DNA of 64,000 nucleotides from Lingula anatina. Lineage: Eukaryota; Brachiopoda; Lingulata; Lingulida; Lingulidae. Below, piece by piece: positions 1 through 10,915 of the stretch. The stretch is from assembly GCF_001039355.2 (NCBI RefSeq), contig NW_019775735.1, forward strand, positions 240,194 through 304,193, written 5' to 3'. The notes beneath the pieces were generated by a model. The model searched no databases, had not been told where the DNA came from, and saw nothing but the letters and a program-made list of their open reading frames with translations. Position 1 is the stretch's first letter; every line of letters begins with the position of its first letter. Position numbers and translations under genes: made by a program.

Positions 1-1144
1 AACATTTTATTTCTAAATATTGTACTATCAGTAGGGTGTATTTCCTCCTTTTTTTAATATTCAATGGCAAGCAAACTAAAGTCGTTCAAAACAATTAATT
101 GCTCTATATACAGAAGATTATCATTTTTTACAACGTTATACTTGTGGGAAATAAATCAAAGAACAAAACCCGTGGATTTTCAAAGTGAGTAAAATGTTTC
201 CACAGCCGTACGTTTTGCATGTGTGACAGTAACAGATGTTCCTTTTGGGATTAGATGATGGAATATTTTTTTTATTATTCATGGTTCCAGGAGAGTGACT
301 TTGATACAAACTTCTTCATGTGGGGCCCTTAAATAATCAAACATAGTGCACTTTATATTTTACGAGCATGCCTGTGACCTTATTTGCACCTCAATATTTG
401 ACTTGGGAATTAAACGTGTTTAATCAAACAAAAAATGGGACACGTTTTATAATTGGACACACAATAACAATCGAAAGGAAATGTAAGTAAGGAATACGTA
501 CACTGATTAAATGCTAAAACACAATCCACTGATGAGTTAAAAGATTATTCCAAATTATTCACAACCATGAAGATAAACCAATGATAAGGGCCAAGATAGA
601 GGTAAAATTGCTAAAATTTTGACCCACTTAAGAAGCCGCTCTATATTACACATTGATATTGTAAGTTGTATGGGGTCACAGCTTCATTAAATTGCTCAGG
701 AGGTTCACAAGCAGCGTCTTTATTAGCCAGGGGAGTACGGAGAAGCGTACGTATGGATCTGAAACAACTTGATATTCATCTCCCCCTTTGTGTGGCCAAA
801 GTGCCGATATAACGACCGACATCAATGGAAAAAGCTTTGAAATACTTCGTCCGACCCAGATGGAGAGCGACATCAATCCCTAGATGTGTATTTATGATAG
901 CATTATTTGGAAATCCATATAACTGGCCTTATAAGGTAAATTTACAATGTCTGGGAACGTGAATGACGGCAAGTCCTACAGCACCATGTGGAGTCGTACA
1001 TAGACATGATTAATGAGCAAAGTAAATTGCTCCAGACCCCTTGTTACACCGTGTTCTAATATTAAGACACGGTTATTGATACACGGCTGTGTTGTAACCA
1101 TGGCAAGCTATACCTGGGTGGGATGCCGCTCTCCCCTCACTTAG
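1..1144. other. Non-coding stretch, nothing recognised
   Basis: AT-rich sequence with no open frame that looks coding and no repeat array. It ends in the pyrimidine-rich tract that would serve as acceptor for the candidate exon starting at 1145. Confidence 0.5.
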
Positions 1145-1253
1145 AATTACAAAATGCCTGTTGCTCCACGTAACTTCGTAGTTGTTAACGCCTTCGCTTG
1201 GACCTACCATTACGACCGTCGGGGATCCTTATCTATAGAGATGGGGCGATCAG
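1145..1253 (+). CDS. Candidate internal or first coding exon, function unknown
   Basis: I do not recognise the product. The stretch is preceded by a good acceptor (pyrimidine tract ctctcccctcacttag) and followed by a donor (ATCAG then GTGAGA). The frame starting at 1145 gives 36 codons plus one base, with an ATG at 1154 (MPVAPRNFVVVNAF...). Codon texture is unlike the flanks: cct, gtt, gct, cca, aac, ttc, gcc, ttc, acc, tac, gac, many ending in C. The peptide has an aromatic stretch (AWTYHYDRR) and then an acidic/basic tail, with no known motif. It could be a 5' exon starting at the ATG or an internal exon. No partner exon was identified on either side, so this could still be a chance open frame between two splice-like sites. 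Confidence 0.3.
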
Positions 1254-2535
1254 GTGAGATAGGCACGACTGTAGTAGAAGCGTTAGTTTACTGCATTTTC
1301 AGTCATTGCTATTGTTTTTGGGTCCTGTCATTGCACATGTATATGAACACTATACTTTTGAAAGGAAATGAGTGTAGATTTAACGGCTATGGTGTTTTAC
1401 GCGCTGTCATAAAAGAGGAGCAGCTTTATCTACAAACTCAAGCAAAAGCTAAATCATAATGAGAATGCTGGGTTATTTGGCCTTTGTTTATTCAACTTAT
1501 GTATCTCCAGCATTTCCTATTAAAACCAACCACCAAATGTCTTTTTTTTCTAAAACCCAGACACGTCTATATCTCGCAATGAACTGAGATACAAAATAGG
1601 AAGCAGAAAGAAAGCTAAAATACTGGGTGAATTGTGCCGGAAATCCGGAAGAAATCAGAAAATATTTGCAGCAATAGATAGTACACCTATTTTATGAGAC
1701 ATAAAATGTCTCTTGCTCAATGCCTTATCTTATCTTAATCGTAGTTTTCAAATGATTTAAATGGCATTTTCAATTTCAAGCTTGGTAAACAGCGACTTAA
1801 AATTACGCCGTAAATTTAAGAAATGGCGTTTATTTCTTAATAATAGTTGAGTGCTTTTTTCTTTATTGCTTTTGTGATTAATTTCTTCCATACTAACGCA
1901 ATATAGGGGTGTTTTTGTGCTGCGTGAAAACTGCTTAGTCAAGAGCATTCTCCACAGTATTCAGCCGTCAGTATATTGTGCACCCTACCGTTAGAAGCAA
2001 AGTTGATAGTTGTGTAACTGTGTGTATATAGTGTTATATATGTATTTTTAAAATACGTATTTCCTATCATTGTATTTGACGTAAGTGGGGAATTTCTAAA
2101 TCCAGCATAAATATCTAGATCTATCTACTGTCTAATCACTGAGCATTTCAAATAGGTTTTCCTTCACTTTTCCATGTAGTGCATGTCAATCTTAACGTGC
2201 TTTTGATTTTTAAGCTATAAGATGAAAAGCAATAGCCAATGTGATATTACTCTATGAGGTAGTTGTGATGCAATTAGAATGCAGTTTTCTTCATTTGATT
2301 CCCTGCTGGAAAATGTCGTAAGAGTCCTTCAAGTAATCGTCTAAAACAACCTGGTATAGCTATAGACAAGAATGATATAAACAAGAATGATAATCCAGAA
2401 CTTCAGTGTCCCCGTTGTCTGTGTTTTGGCTCTGGTAAGTAGGCTCTGGTATGGTGTTTGTCCCCTTCAAATGAACCTGTAGAATCGAGCTTCTGTACCC
2501 CAATGTAAACACAAACCCGAAACTACAGGGTGCAT
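1254..2535. other. Non-coding stretch
   Basis: AT-rich, no convincing exon. A strong isolated plus-strand donor-like site (CTCTG then GTAAGT) lies near 2435 without a supporting exon. The let-7-like nonamer at 2255 is dealt with under rejected items. Confidence 0.5.
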
Positions 2536-2624
2536 TCAGCGGGTAACGTCCTCTCCCATCTCATATGTCACGGCTAATGGCTCTCTGTGTGGTGCCTCCA
2601 CGATTTTCTGTTTACGTTCCTCAG
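2536..2624 (-). CDS. Candidate terminal coding exon (possible last exon of the secreted-protein gene)
   Basis: On the minus strand an acceptor ending in cgtcag precedes a short, charged, codon-rich frame (EERKQKIVEAPHREPLAVTY, then a short acidic tail and TGA at 2538-2536). The frame uses gag, gaa, cgt, cag, atc, gtg, gac and acc, and its texture differs from the AT-rich surroundings. The exon needs one base from the preceding exon. The minus-strand exon at 9370-9201 donates exactly one base (G), giving Ala at the junction, so the two are phase-compatible and would make a protein of about 87 residues. Against it: the pyrimidine tract is weak and the implied intron is 6.5 kb, with rival last exons near 8.37 and 8.1 kb. 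Confidence 0.22.
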
Positions 2625-5530
2625 CTGACGTTTTTTGGTTTTTGTTCATAAAGAAGCAAAACGTATACAATAGGAGAGTGTGTATTTTGAATTGGCTGAA
2701 AAATGAGAAGAATTGGAATTGGAATTTCACAAAAGGAAAATGATATATGTCTTGGTTCCGCTGTATTCAGTTGCTTTTTGTATGAACCCACATGAGGCCT
2801 GAATCTGGTATCTTACATATTCTTCAAAAAAAGATTATAATGTGACTGGATTTTGTTAAATACCTTTCAATATTATATTAAAAATTAAGCCCAACAATTT
2901 GATGTTTGGCAAAACATTATAATAATAGCAAAATGATAAAAAGAGCGCGTTTCTAACCGTATTGAAAATTACACAATAGCTTTTATGCAGTATTAAATGC
3001 GATAGTTCATTAATGTTTAATTGCCTTTAATTTGATGGACAAACCTGTTTTTGCTTATATGTATAATTTACATAGTTACATAGTTCTTTAAGTTAAAGTA
3101 CAATAGCACATTTTTGTTACAGTTCCATGGGACTGAACACACCCGGAGAAAGCAGATAAATCATATTCGAATATTACTCAAGTTTAAATTACAGATCCCA
3201 TTTAAGAAAAAAAAATCCATAATCACGTTGAACCATGTGATAAATAATGCTGTGCATATGCCAAATATACAACAAATTATCGAAGATGTTCGGAAGCAAT
3301 GAAATACCAGGTGGGTTTGGGGCAACTTTACACAAGTGCTGGAATGTAACATGAAGGGATAGCCATCATGCAATAAAATTAATTATAATTAATTTTTCTT
3401 CTCTGTTATCATTAATTAAATAGGAATGCACTGGTGACTCATCCTCAACGTCTGGGTCACCGACCTACTGGGCTTTAATCCTAACAATCTGACTATTGTT
3501 TTTTTTTTTCAACAAAGAAAAGGCTTTCGTCATCATATATGATGGTGGTCCGGAAAAAGGGGTTTATAACAGGTTTAAGTCTTTTTAAAGCTTCTATTTA
3601 TATAATCCTACGGCAAACAGCCTGTGCCTTTCCGCAGGTTATGTTCTAAAAATAGGATGTAAGGTTTATGTTTTCCAAACAAAGGGAATGGAAAAGATTT
3701 CAGACTGAGAGTCATTTTATTGTGACCTGCATATATTGTAAGGTGACCTAGATTCACAAAAAGACTTGGTCACTAGGATTACCCACCTTCCTATCAATAG
3801 CAAACTGTTATAAAGATGGATTGTTCATATTAACAATTTAAACCTTATACCAGTATGATGTTTGCTTTCAATACAATCATTTTACCAGCATAAGTGGTGT
3901 AGTGTTTTGAAGGTAACAACGGGTGGCATATTACCCATCACCAAATACCGATAGTATTTTGTGAAAAAAAAAAAAAGATAATCCTAAATCATATATTGTC
4001 AGTAGCCATTGCCCTTATAATAGTTTTGCTTCTGATTAACATGGTCGTTTAGAATCGGTCATGTCCGTGAAACAAAAATTTCATTAATAGGAAGAAACTC
4101 ACTTACAAGCTTACAAGCAGCAAATCTGTAAAATGTACAGACATAAAAGCAAATAATGATGCACAAAATAGATCATTAATTGGTCAATTTTGATGCAACT
4201 TTAAAACAGAATCAATGTCAAATTTTAATTTTGCACAACAGGCTTACGAGTTCAAATGCATTCAATGTAGGTGCCAAAATGTGACAAATGAACATATGCA
4301 ACCAAAACTCAATCTGCATTTTATTTCTGTATGCTTCTTTTCTGTAAGTTTAAGAATCGTAAGTGACATATTTTCCTTGAAAGGTCATTAAAGCGGCAGT
4401 GCCCAAAATAGAATATTCGTCAATTTTGGTGCAACTTTACATAAGTCTTAACAGCATTATCACCATCAATTTTTAAAAATATTCTATAAGTATTGTAGTT
4501 TGTAGTAAATGTGACTAGCAAGGGTCTTTAGGCCCACTGAAGTTCAATGTCACACCTTGAAAATGCCAATATGTAAACAGTGAACATTTTACAGAAAAGT
4601 ACATAAATTAATAATAATTATAATAATAACAATAACCTGGCCTTTATTTTACTTATACATATAAGTCCTGTAAGTTTGAGGACAATAGGCCTATCAACTT
4701 CCCTTAAAATATTGCATATGCTATAACATATACCGAAATAAAAACAAAATAACCCAAGACTTTTGAAGAAAATGGTCCAATCAAGTGGATATTTGAAGTC
4801 TATTTGAAGTAGTTTTTTTTACCTATATTCATCAGTTTTATAAGATTGAAGACAAAAGGTCAAACAGTTTTCCACTTATCATGCTATTTCTGAAAATGCA
4901 TTTCTGAAGACGCAGGTGATGGCTACATGTACGATGTGTCTGCACATAAAAAGTAAATATTTTTGACCAGACACTTCATGAATGACGCCTTCAATTAGAA
5001 AATTGTACTTGGTACGGATTGCTCCGCATAGTTTTTATGAATCTTTTTGCAGTTGTTAACCCGAGAGGCATTTAGATGATGTAAGCAATGAAATGACTTC
5101 GTACTCACTTTGACTTCGTACATTTCACTATATGGTACTGATGTCGAAAGTCACACGTTTTTGATTCACGTAATGCACTGAGCGGTTATTTTGCAGTCGT
5201 ACTAAACACTGCAACCGTTTGGCCGTGTATCGTTTAAAGTTAACCTATTAATTGATTGCTTGCACTATATTTTCATTATAAAGTTTAGGAACATCTAGAC
5301 ATTGTTATTTGTGATAGACGGAGCTCTAAGAACCCCCGCCCTCCTGTACTGGAGAACCTGGATCCATCAGGCCATAGGTATTAAGCGCGCCAAAGAACAA
5401 AGAGTATTGCTTCAGTACACGTTCCATCTTTGCATGTTATACAGATAAAAGGGAATCGCAATGGAAAAAAACTTCAAAAGTGTATATATATATAAACATT
5501 ATAAAATATTGTTTAATTTGAAGAGCATTT
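2625..5530. other. Non-coding stretch with faint diverged repeats
   Basis: AT-rich DNA without coding texture. Around 4165-4230 and 4406-4480 two stretches share tcaatttt(g)gtgcaactt and nearby words. 'ctgtaagttt' followed by a purine-rich word recurs near 4347 and 4668. These look like remnants of an old dispersed repeat but are too decayed to classify. Confidence 0.4.
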
Positions 5531-5583
5531 GAGTGAGGGAGTCAGCACGAACGGTTCTACCGATAGCAAAGAATTATCACCTA
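5531..5583 (+). repeat. Direct repeat copy 1 (diverged)
   Basis: Begins gagtgagggagtcagcacga and ends with cgatagcaaagaatt. The partner copy lies at 5869-5936. The outer parts match with two transitions and the centre differs by a short insertion. Function unknown; possibly a dispersed-repeat remnant or a local duplication. Confidence 0.55.
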
Positions 5584-5868
5584 CGCGTAATACGGTATTC
5601 AAAATTAGCTTTGCTTTTGAAAGAATGTCACGTTTTAATATTACCTGCATCATTCTGCGGTTCCATTTGGTTAAGGTTCACCTCAGCAGGAGCATGTCAA
5701 CGAGTGCAGGTCGTCTGAAGTTTCCAAGGACACTCACAGATAGAACACGTGAAAGCTGTCCTCGCGCTTAGGACGATGTTATTATTGGTCACCATCCGGT
5801 CTACAACGTTTCTCGGCAATTGCTTCAATATAGCGTCGACGTTATCCTTAGCTGCTAGTACTTCTTAT

Positions 5869-5936
5869 GAGTGAGGGGGTCAGCGCGAACAAGATCAGTC
5901 TTATCGATAGCAAAGAATTGTTACCTAACAGTTCTG
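5869..5936 (+). repeat. Direct repeat copy 2 (diverged)
   Basis: Begins gagtgagggggtcagcgcga and carries the same cgatagcaaagaatt block as the copy at 5531-5583, with a longer middle section. The two copies are about 340 bases apart in the same orientation. Confidence 0.55.
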
Positions 5937-8900
5937 ACCTAGAACCCTTTTTTAAAATAGTAACATTGTTTGGGGGGGTTATTGCCATGGAGAACTGTTA
6001 TGATAAGCCTGTAAGGGAAGTCATTTTTAATGGAAAATAAGATATGACAAACGTGGTGCGTCGGAGGTATATTATAATAATGGTAATGTTTCCTGAGCAC
6101 GAAATTGGTGCAACTAGAAAATTTCTCGGTTGTCTGTCAGATGGTATAGAGTACAGATTTATGAAAATGATTGCCATGCATAACACCATGACAACTCAGA
6201 TCGAAATACCTAAAAATTGAATTAATTTATGACGTGTAAAAGCGATTTGTACACCTATACTGAACGCCATTGACAAGGTTTGTCAAGTATTTTTGGACGA
6301 AGCTGTGTTTATCAGATTAACTATCACAGCGTGAGCTGTTTGCTTAATTTAAAGTAGAAACTCCATGCAATTGTCAGAAGTTTGCACTTGACAGGATCTG
6401 CAGTTAGCCAATTCATAACCAAGTAAAATAACATAAAAGCGGCCTTGTTCGAAACAAACAAACAAACAGTATACCGATATACTGGACACAAAAGCTAGCA
6501 AATATACATCCGACGATATATTCTTCAAGATATAAATATCAAAACCTGAAAATGTATTACATGTGCGATGGTTGACTACCTTATAGCGCATGTATATTGA
6601 AAGTAAGTAGAAAAGAGAGGTTTAATCTTGTGAGACGTCATGTAGTGCGTTGACCAGCCGTCGTCGGACCAGGAAAATATCCAAAGTTTGTTGTCAGATT
6701 TTCTGGACTATATATGAATGAAGTTTGCATGACCTAGAAAAATATTCGAGACATGCTTTTTTCTCAATATACATAGAGCTCAGTTCACATGAAACCATAT
6801 TCCCCATACAGTGGTCAATTTCATAAGCGTCCTCTTTCCCTTTAAAATATACATCACATCGGTCTTTAAACAAGTAGACAATACATTCGTTTTGGTACCC
6901 TCAGTTTAACACCTAGCATCTACCTAAACCGACTCATTTGATCATCAATACTCTAAATATTATATCCTTATGAACATTATCATTCCGCCTCAGCAATTGA
7001 ACAATGTTGTTATATCACTAGGAATAATCACAGTAAAAATAGCTGAACTTCTTGAACTATAATCGCTATAAAACGTTCATTCTGAATTAAGCGTAGTAAA
7101 GTGTCCGTCTAAATTATCTCCGTAATTTAATAACGTTGTAACCCATCGCCTGTCACTTTGATCATACGCATGAATAAGGTCTCCCCAAGGACAGCTATAA
7201 ACTGTAGGTTTTTTATCCTAGATGACAAAGCACATTTTAATCAAATGTGCGAAAAGATCAAGATGATCGTACATTAAGATATTTTCTACAAATTGCATTT
7301 TGAATGTAACTCTGTTAGTGTATCTTCTCAATGAAATCTATTGACATGCACTTAATAAACTAATCTATTGACACATTCTGTTTTAGTGTACAATTCTCTA
7401 CGCAGGCGACAGGGATAATATTTCCTTTTCTCGTGATAAAACGTGTTTTATTTCGAATAAATTTACTTTATTTTATTTTCATTTGTTTTATTTATCTATT
7501 CATTTGTTTATTCATTGTTGTGCAGCAAGATAGATCTATATTTAAACTACACGTAATATGGAGAGTTAAGATATCTATTTTTATTAGAACAAACACGAAT
7601 TCATGAAAGAATCCATCATTTAATATCACTTTCAAGTCTCGGAGATTGATTTAAAAGGTGTCTCTTATGACAAGTAAAATAAAAGAATCAGGCAATAAAA
7701 AATCATAATCATAAATATGCACGAAAAAAAATGCAAGTGCACTAATTCTTCTAAAGGGAGAATAAATAAATAATAGTAACATTAAATGGCTTTAGAAAGG
7801 CCTAACCAGACAACCATTTCAACTTTCGTGAATATTCACGCTCTTAGAAAACTGATAAAACGCTTGATCATGCAGGTGTATCACCCGGCGATGCTTGTCC
7901 TTAAAAAGCCCTATTTCTCTATCTGCAATTTCCTCCCCACCGCCTTTGATAAGTTAGGTTTGATTACAAGGTAAGAACACACTCTGTTACCCCATTAGGT
8001 AAACAAGTTGTGCACGTGCATACGTTAACATTAAAGCGACCGTGGATGATTTGCCGGTCTCGCCTTGGACCACTTTGAAGTCCCCGCCCACAACGCACCT
8101 GGGCAGACTACAGATAGAGAATTAAATGGAGCGCTATAGAAGTACGTGAGTGGAACTCTCGATATAGGAAGTCTATTCTATTTCCTAAAACTGATAGTAA
8201 AGTGTGTCAGTTTAAAGAGGACGATACGTGAATTATCACACCTGTGATGAATGGAACAAATCGCTCCACGGCATATTTCACGCAGGGCGGTGTGATAAAT
8301 AGAGGGGGTGGCTTAATTTGGGGGTGTTTGATTCAATGTTACCACAGGGGCCAATTCCCCAGGTGTGCGTACTGAGTTTGGAAGAAAATATTTTGCTACA
8401 ATAAAACTAATCCAGTGTAATTGTAGTTGTATATTTGCTTTTTGAAATCGAAATAAATTATTCTAGTTTAAGATATTAAGTATCTGCACGGTATTTGTCT
8501 AGCTAGACATAGAAAAAATCGATAATTAGGGTTTTTAATAATTTAGTTAAAAATGCATGTTCTTTCCCTAAAGTAATAATTTAGTAATATATATATATTA
8601 TAGTAAGACGTTTTATGTATTTCTATAATTCTGAACTGATACACCATCGCTGAATTTCATAAACAAGAGCATAACCTTACACGAGACTTTACGTATGCAT
8701 TCCTACTTTTTCCTTTGAATATAAAATACCAAATATATGTGTTTTCAATAGACTGCCTTACTGAGATGGGCTCAATTAATGCCCGCCGTCACAAAAAAAG
8801 TCCGTGTCCTACATATCAACCGAAGCATGCAGTTATTATTTAAATTGCTATTAATAACTGAGGAAAAAAACTACCGTCGAGCAGCTATAAATTGAGTTAA

Positions 8901-9016
8901 AATAATCCAATAAAAAATCCATAGAGCAAATTGTTATTTCAGCATTAAGCATTTAAAACTTAATTAAGGTCCAATGTTGCTTTGACCTTTCCAGCTGTAA
9001 CATGCGTCTCCTTCAT
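5937..9016. other. Non-coding stretch with a T-box-like pair
   Basis: Mostly AT-rich with no gene recognised. A GC-richer patch at 8030-8380 contains TCACACCT within a TCACA-CC-TGTGA inverted repeat near 8238, and GGTGTGA about 50 bases further on, which are T-box-like words. Minus-strand acceptor-like sites at 8371 and about 8097 could each open a short terminal exon in phase with the 9370-9201 exon. Neither is supported enough to annotate. Confidence 0.35.
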
Positions 9017-9086
9017 ACAGTTGCTGTTAAGAACCCGAGTACGACAGTCTTTCTAGACATCGAAAGGTCGTGGGTCAAATAAAACT
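9017..9086 (+). mobile_element. Decayed tRNA-derived SINE head
   Basis: The stretch reads like the A-box to B-box part of a tRNA-type SINE promoter. It has a TGCTGTTAAGAAC block resembling box A, a degenerate anticodon-arm region, then ATCGAAAGGTCGTGGGT followed by CAAAT, which is box B with one T lost. The last 3' tRNA-like bases and any tail have decayed. It cannot be a functional tRNA because the acceptor stem is absent and the T-arm is broken. Such heads are known from tRNA SINEs of many marine invertebrates; the family name cannot be given from sequence alone. Confidence 0.45.
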
Positions 9087-9200
9087 ATCTACAATAACCT
9101 GAAAAAAGAAGCCCTAGTTACAGGAGCGTGGCGTTACATCCATGTTTCCTATCAGCTAGAATATGATCAGTACTTTGATCAATGATTTGGTATACCTTAC

Positions 9201-9370
9201 CTTTACAACTAGAACAGTACTGGACACCAGCGTCTTGAACGAGTTGGGTGAAAGCGTCTGTGAGCGCTTTCAGGTCACTGGGTTCACTTATTCCGTTCGC
9301 AGGTTTCACTTTTTCGGAGGTAAGTGAGCATACCAATGTCAGGCAGAAAAGTCCGCTTCTTCCTTTGAAC
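9201..9370 (-). CDS. Exon 2 of a candidate small secreted protein
   Basis: A 170-base minus-strand exon framed by a strong acceptor (ttttgtttctcttccag) and a strong donor (GTAAAG then GTAAGG). The frame enters with one base and gives 56 codons plus one base. Joined to the ATG-AG end of the exon at 10915-10825 it begins MRFKGRSGLFCLTLVCSL, which is a textbook signal peptide: basic start, then the hydrophobic core LFCLTLVCSL. After it come a polar linker, an amphipathic stretch (DLKALTDAFTQLVQDAG) and a closing CxxC (VQYCSSCK). The product would enter the secretory pathway. I do not recognise a family. Possible readings are a peptide precursor or the N-terminus of a larger extracellular protein with a short helix before cysteines. 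The last exon is uncertain (2624-2536, or near 8371 or 8097). Confidence 0.5.
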
Positions 9371-9707
9371 CTGGAAGAGAAACAAAATCGACACTGTGTC
9401 ACCCGTGCGTGAGATGCGATCCTTTATCAATTCTACTCAGTAAAACGGAGGACAGAGGCACTCGGGACGTCAAAAAAGAACACTAGGAGTTGATAAGAAT
9501 GTGTGATGCACTAGATAAAGACGCATTCCAATGGAGAAAGAAGAATAAGTGCTTAGCGGGGGTAAACTGACTGAGGAAGATTAACGTCATTCAACGGGAA
9601 AAAAGAGTAAGAAAAACTAGACTTGGGTTGAAATACAAGGTACATGTAGACATCTATCACTCGACGCACGCATATTGAAGATCTTAACCCCTTTGCACGT
9701 AAAAATA

Positions 9708-9748
9708 GGACGCCATCTTCATGCTACGTTTTCGACGGACGCCATCTT
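9708..9748 (-). promoter_or_regulatory. Pair of identical YY1-like sites
   Basis: AAGATGGCGTCC occurs twice on the minus strand, at 9719-9708 and 9748-9737, exactly 29 bases apart. It matches the known YY1 core AANATGG. The pair lies inside the presumed first coding intron of the minus-strand gene. Confidence 0.5.
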
Positions 9749-10596
9749 GAAAATGACACGACTGAAATTATTATATTTTCCTTGCGTTTACAAAGCTAAC
9801 GAATACTTAACTCATGTAAAGACATCACCAGCGATTTGAAATAAATAAGAAATTATAAGGTATGTTCATGTTTGTGGCGTTTATAAAGCTTTACACAGAC
9901 CTTTGCTTCATTGATATTTACCACTTGCTTTTTTTGCTTAAATAAATAAATTGTCAAGAAATGTCTAGGTCATGCATTTAATTAATTTTGGTTCTCGATC
10001 GGTCAGTATTCAAGTCACAATCTATTATTATATCACCACTCAATATACACTCTGTTTCGGAAGATAGATTTACAGTTCATATATATATAATTTCTCATTT
10101 TTATTATTCTTATTAATTCTTAATACGAATTGTAATAATGCTGTGTCCTTTGCATATTCGGCGCCTTCTAAATTTAACCACGCATAAAACGAACAAATTG
10201 TTTATTTTGTATAAATATATCTTAAGAAATATCAGATAGATGGGGTTTAAACTTTGGATAAAGTTAACTTCACTAGTTCTTGGGGCACTGCTAGGGTCAC
10301 AGACATATTCATATGACAGCAAACATGTAAAGGAAATAAGCTTTTAATTTTGAATATTTATTTGCAACATCCTGGAGGTTTTTTTTAAATTTAAGTGTAA
10401 ACATGCTGTTTTAGTAACCATAAACATATGTGTGTTAGCGACACGAAAAATAAGCTGTGCTTAAGATATGATGTCATATGTTTCGACACCCCCAATATTA
10501 AATATACTAAACTGTATGGTAGATCTATCTATATAAAAATAAAAAAACAGCAATTTTATTTTAAATTATTTCAATTATAAAATATTACATTTCATA

Positions 10597-10655
10597 CAGT
10601 AATTAATATATTAATTAATTCACTTAAAAGATAATTAATTTACTAAATAATTAAT
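10597..10655. promoter_or_regulatory. Cluster of TAATTA homeodomain-type motifs
   Basis: Four TAATTA words fall within about 60 bases, in the presumed first coding intron of the minus-strand gene. TAATTA is the usual Antp/paired-class homeodomain core. The whole block is nearly pure A/T, so chance clustering is possible. Confidence 0.3.
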
Positions 10656-10824
10656 ATGTTTATATATTAATTTATTTATTTATCTAGTCGCTGTGTTATC
10701 TGGTTGACTTTTTGCTAGTCGACCGATTTATTATTTACCCTACGTGCTATCAGTGCAATGTGACTGGATTCCTCATTTTACAATTAAAATATTCATATCA
10801 TGTGAATATGGAAGTACATCTTAC

Positions 10825-10915
10825 CTCATAGCGTGTACCACCTTGCAGTATGCGGATCATACGGATTCCGCAGTTGTCCTAGTTTTAACGCAGACAGTTA
10901 CAGTTACAAGGTAGC
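10825..10915 (-). CDS. Exon 1 (start codon) of the candidate small secreted protein
   Basis: A minus-strand exon with a strong acceptor (ctacgctttgctttcttcag, first exon base 10915) and a good donor (ATGAG then GTAAGA, last base 10825). The start codon is the ATG at 10829-10827, only five bases before the donor. The remaining AG is completed by the G of the exon at 9370, giving Arg, and the joined frame continues as a signal peptide. The acceptor implies at least one further 5' leader exon upstream. A second ATG at about 10860 lies in another frame and would run across the junction for some 40 codons. It could act as an overlapping upstream frame or be chance. The start was chosen because only that frame stays open through exon 2 and gives a secretory signal. 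Confidence 0.48.

Noticed and set aside
2255-2263. let-7-like seed TGAGGTAGT
   Set aside because: Only nine bases match and there is no complementary arm nearby to form a precursor hairpin.
5320-5390. Gly/Pro-rich minus-strand frame that might suggest a collagen-like exon
   Set aside because: No Gly-X-Y periodicity and no splice sites; frame closes quickly.
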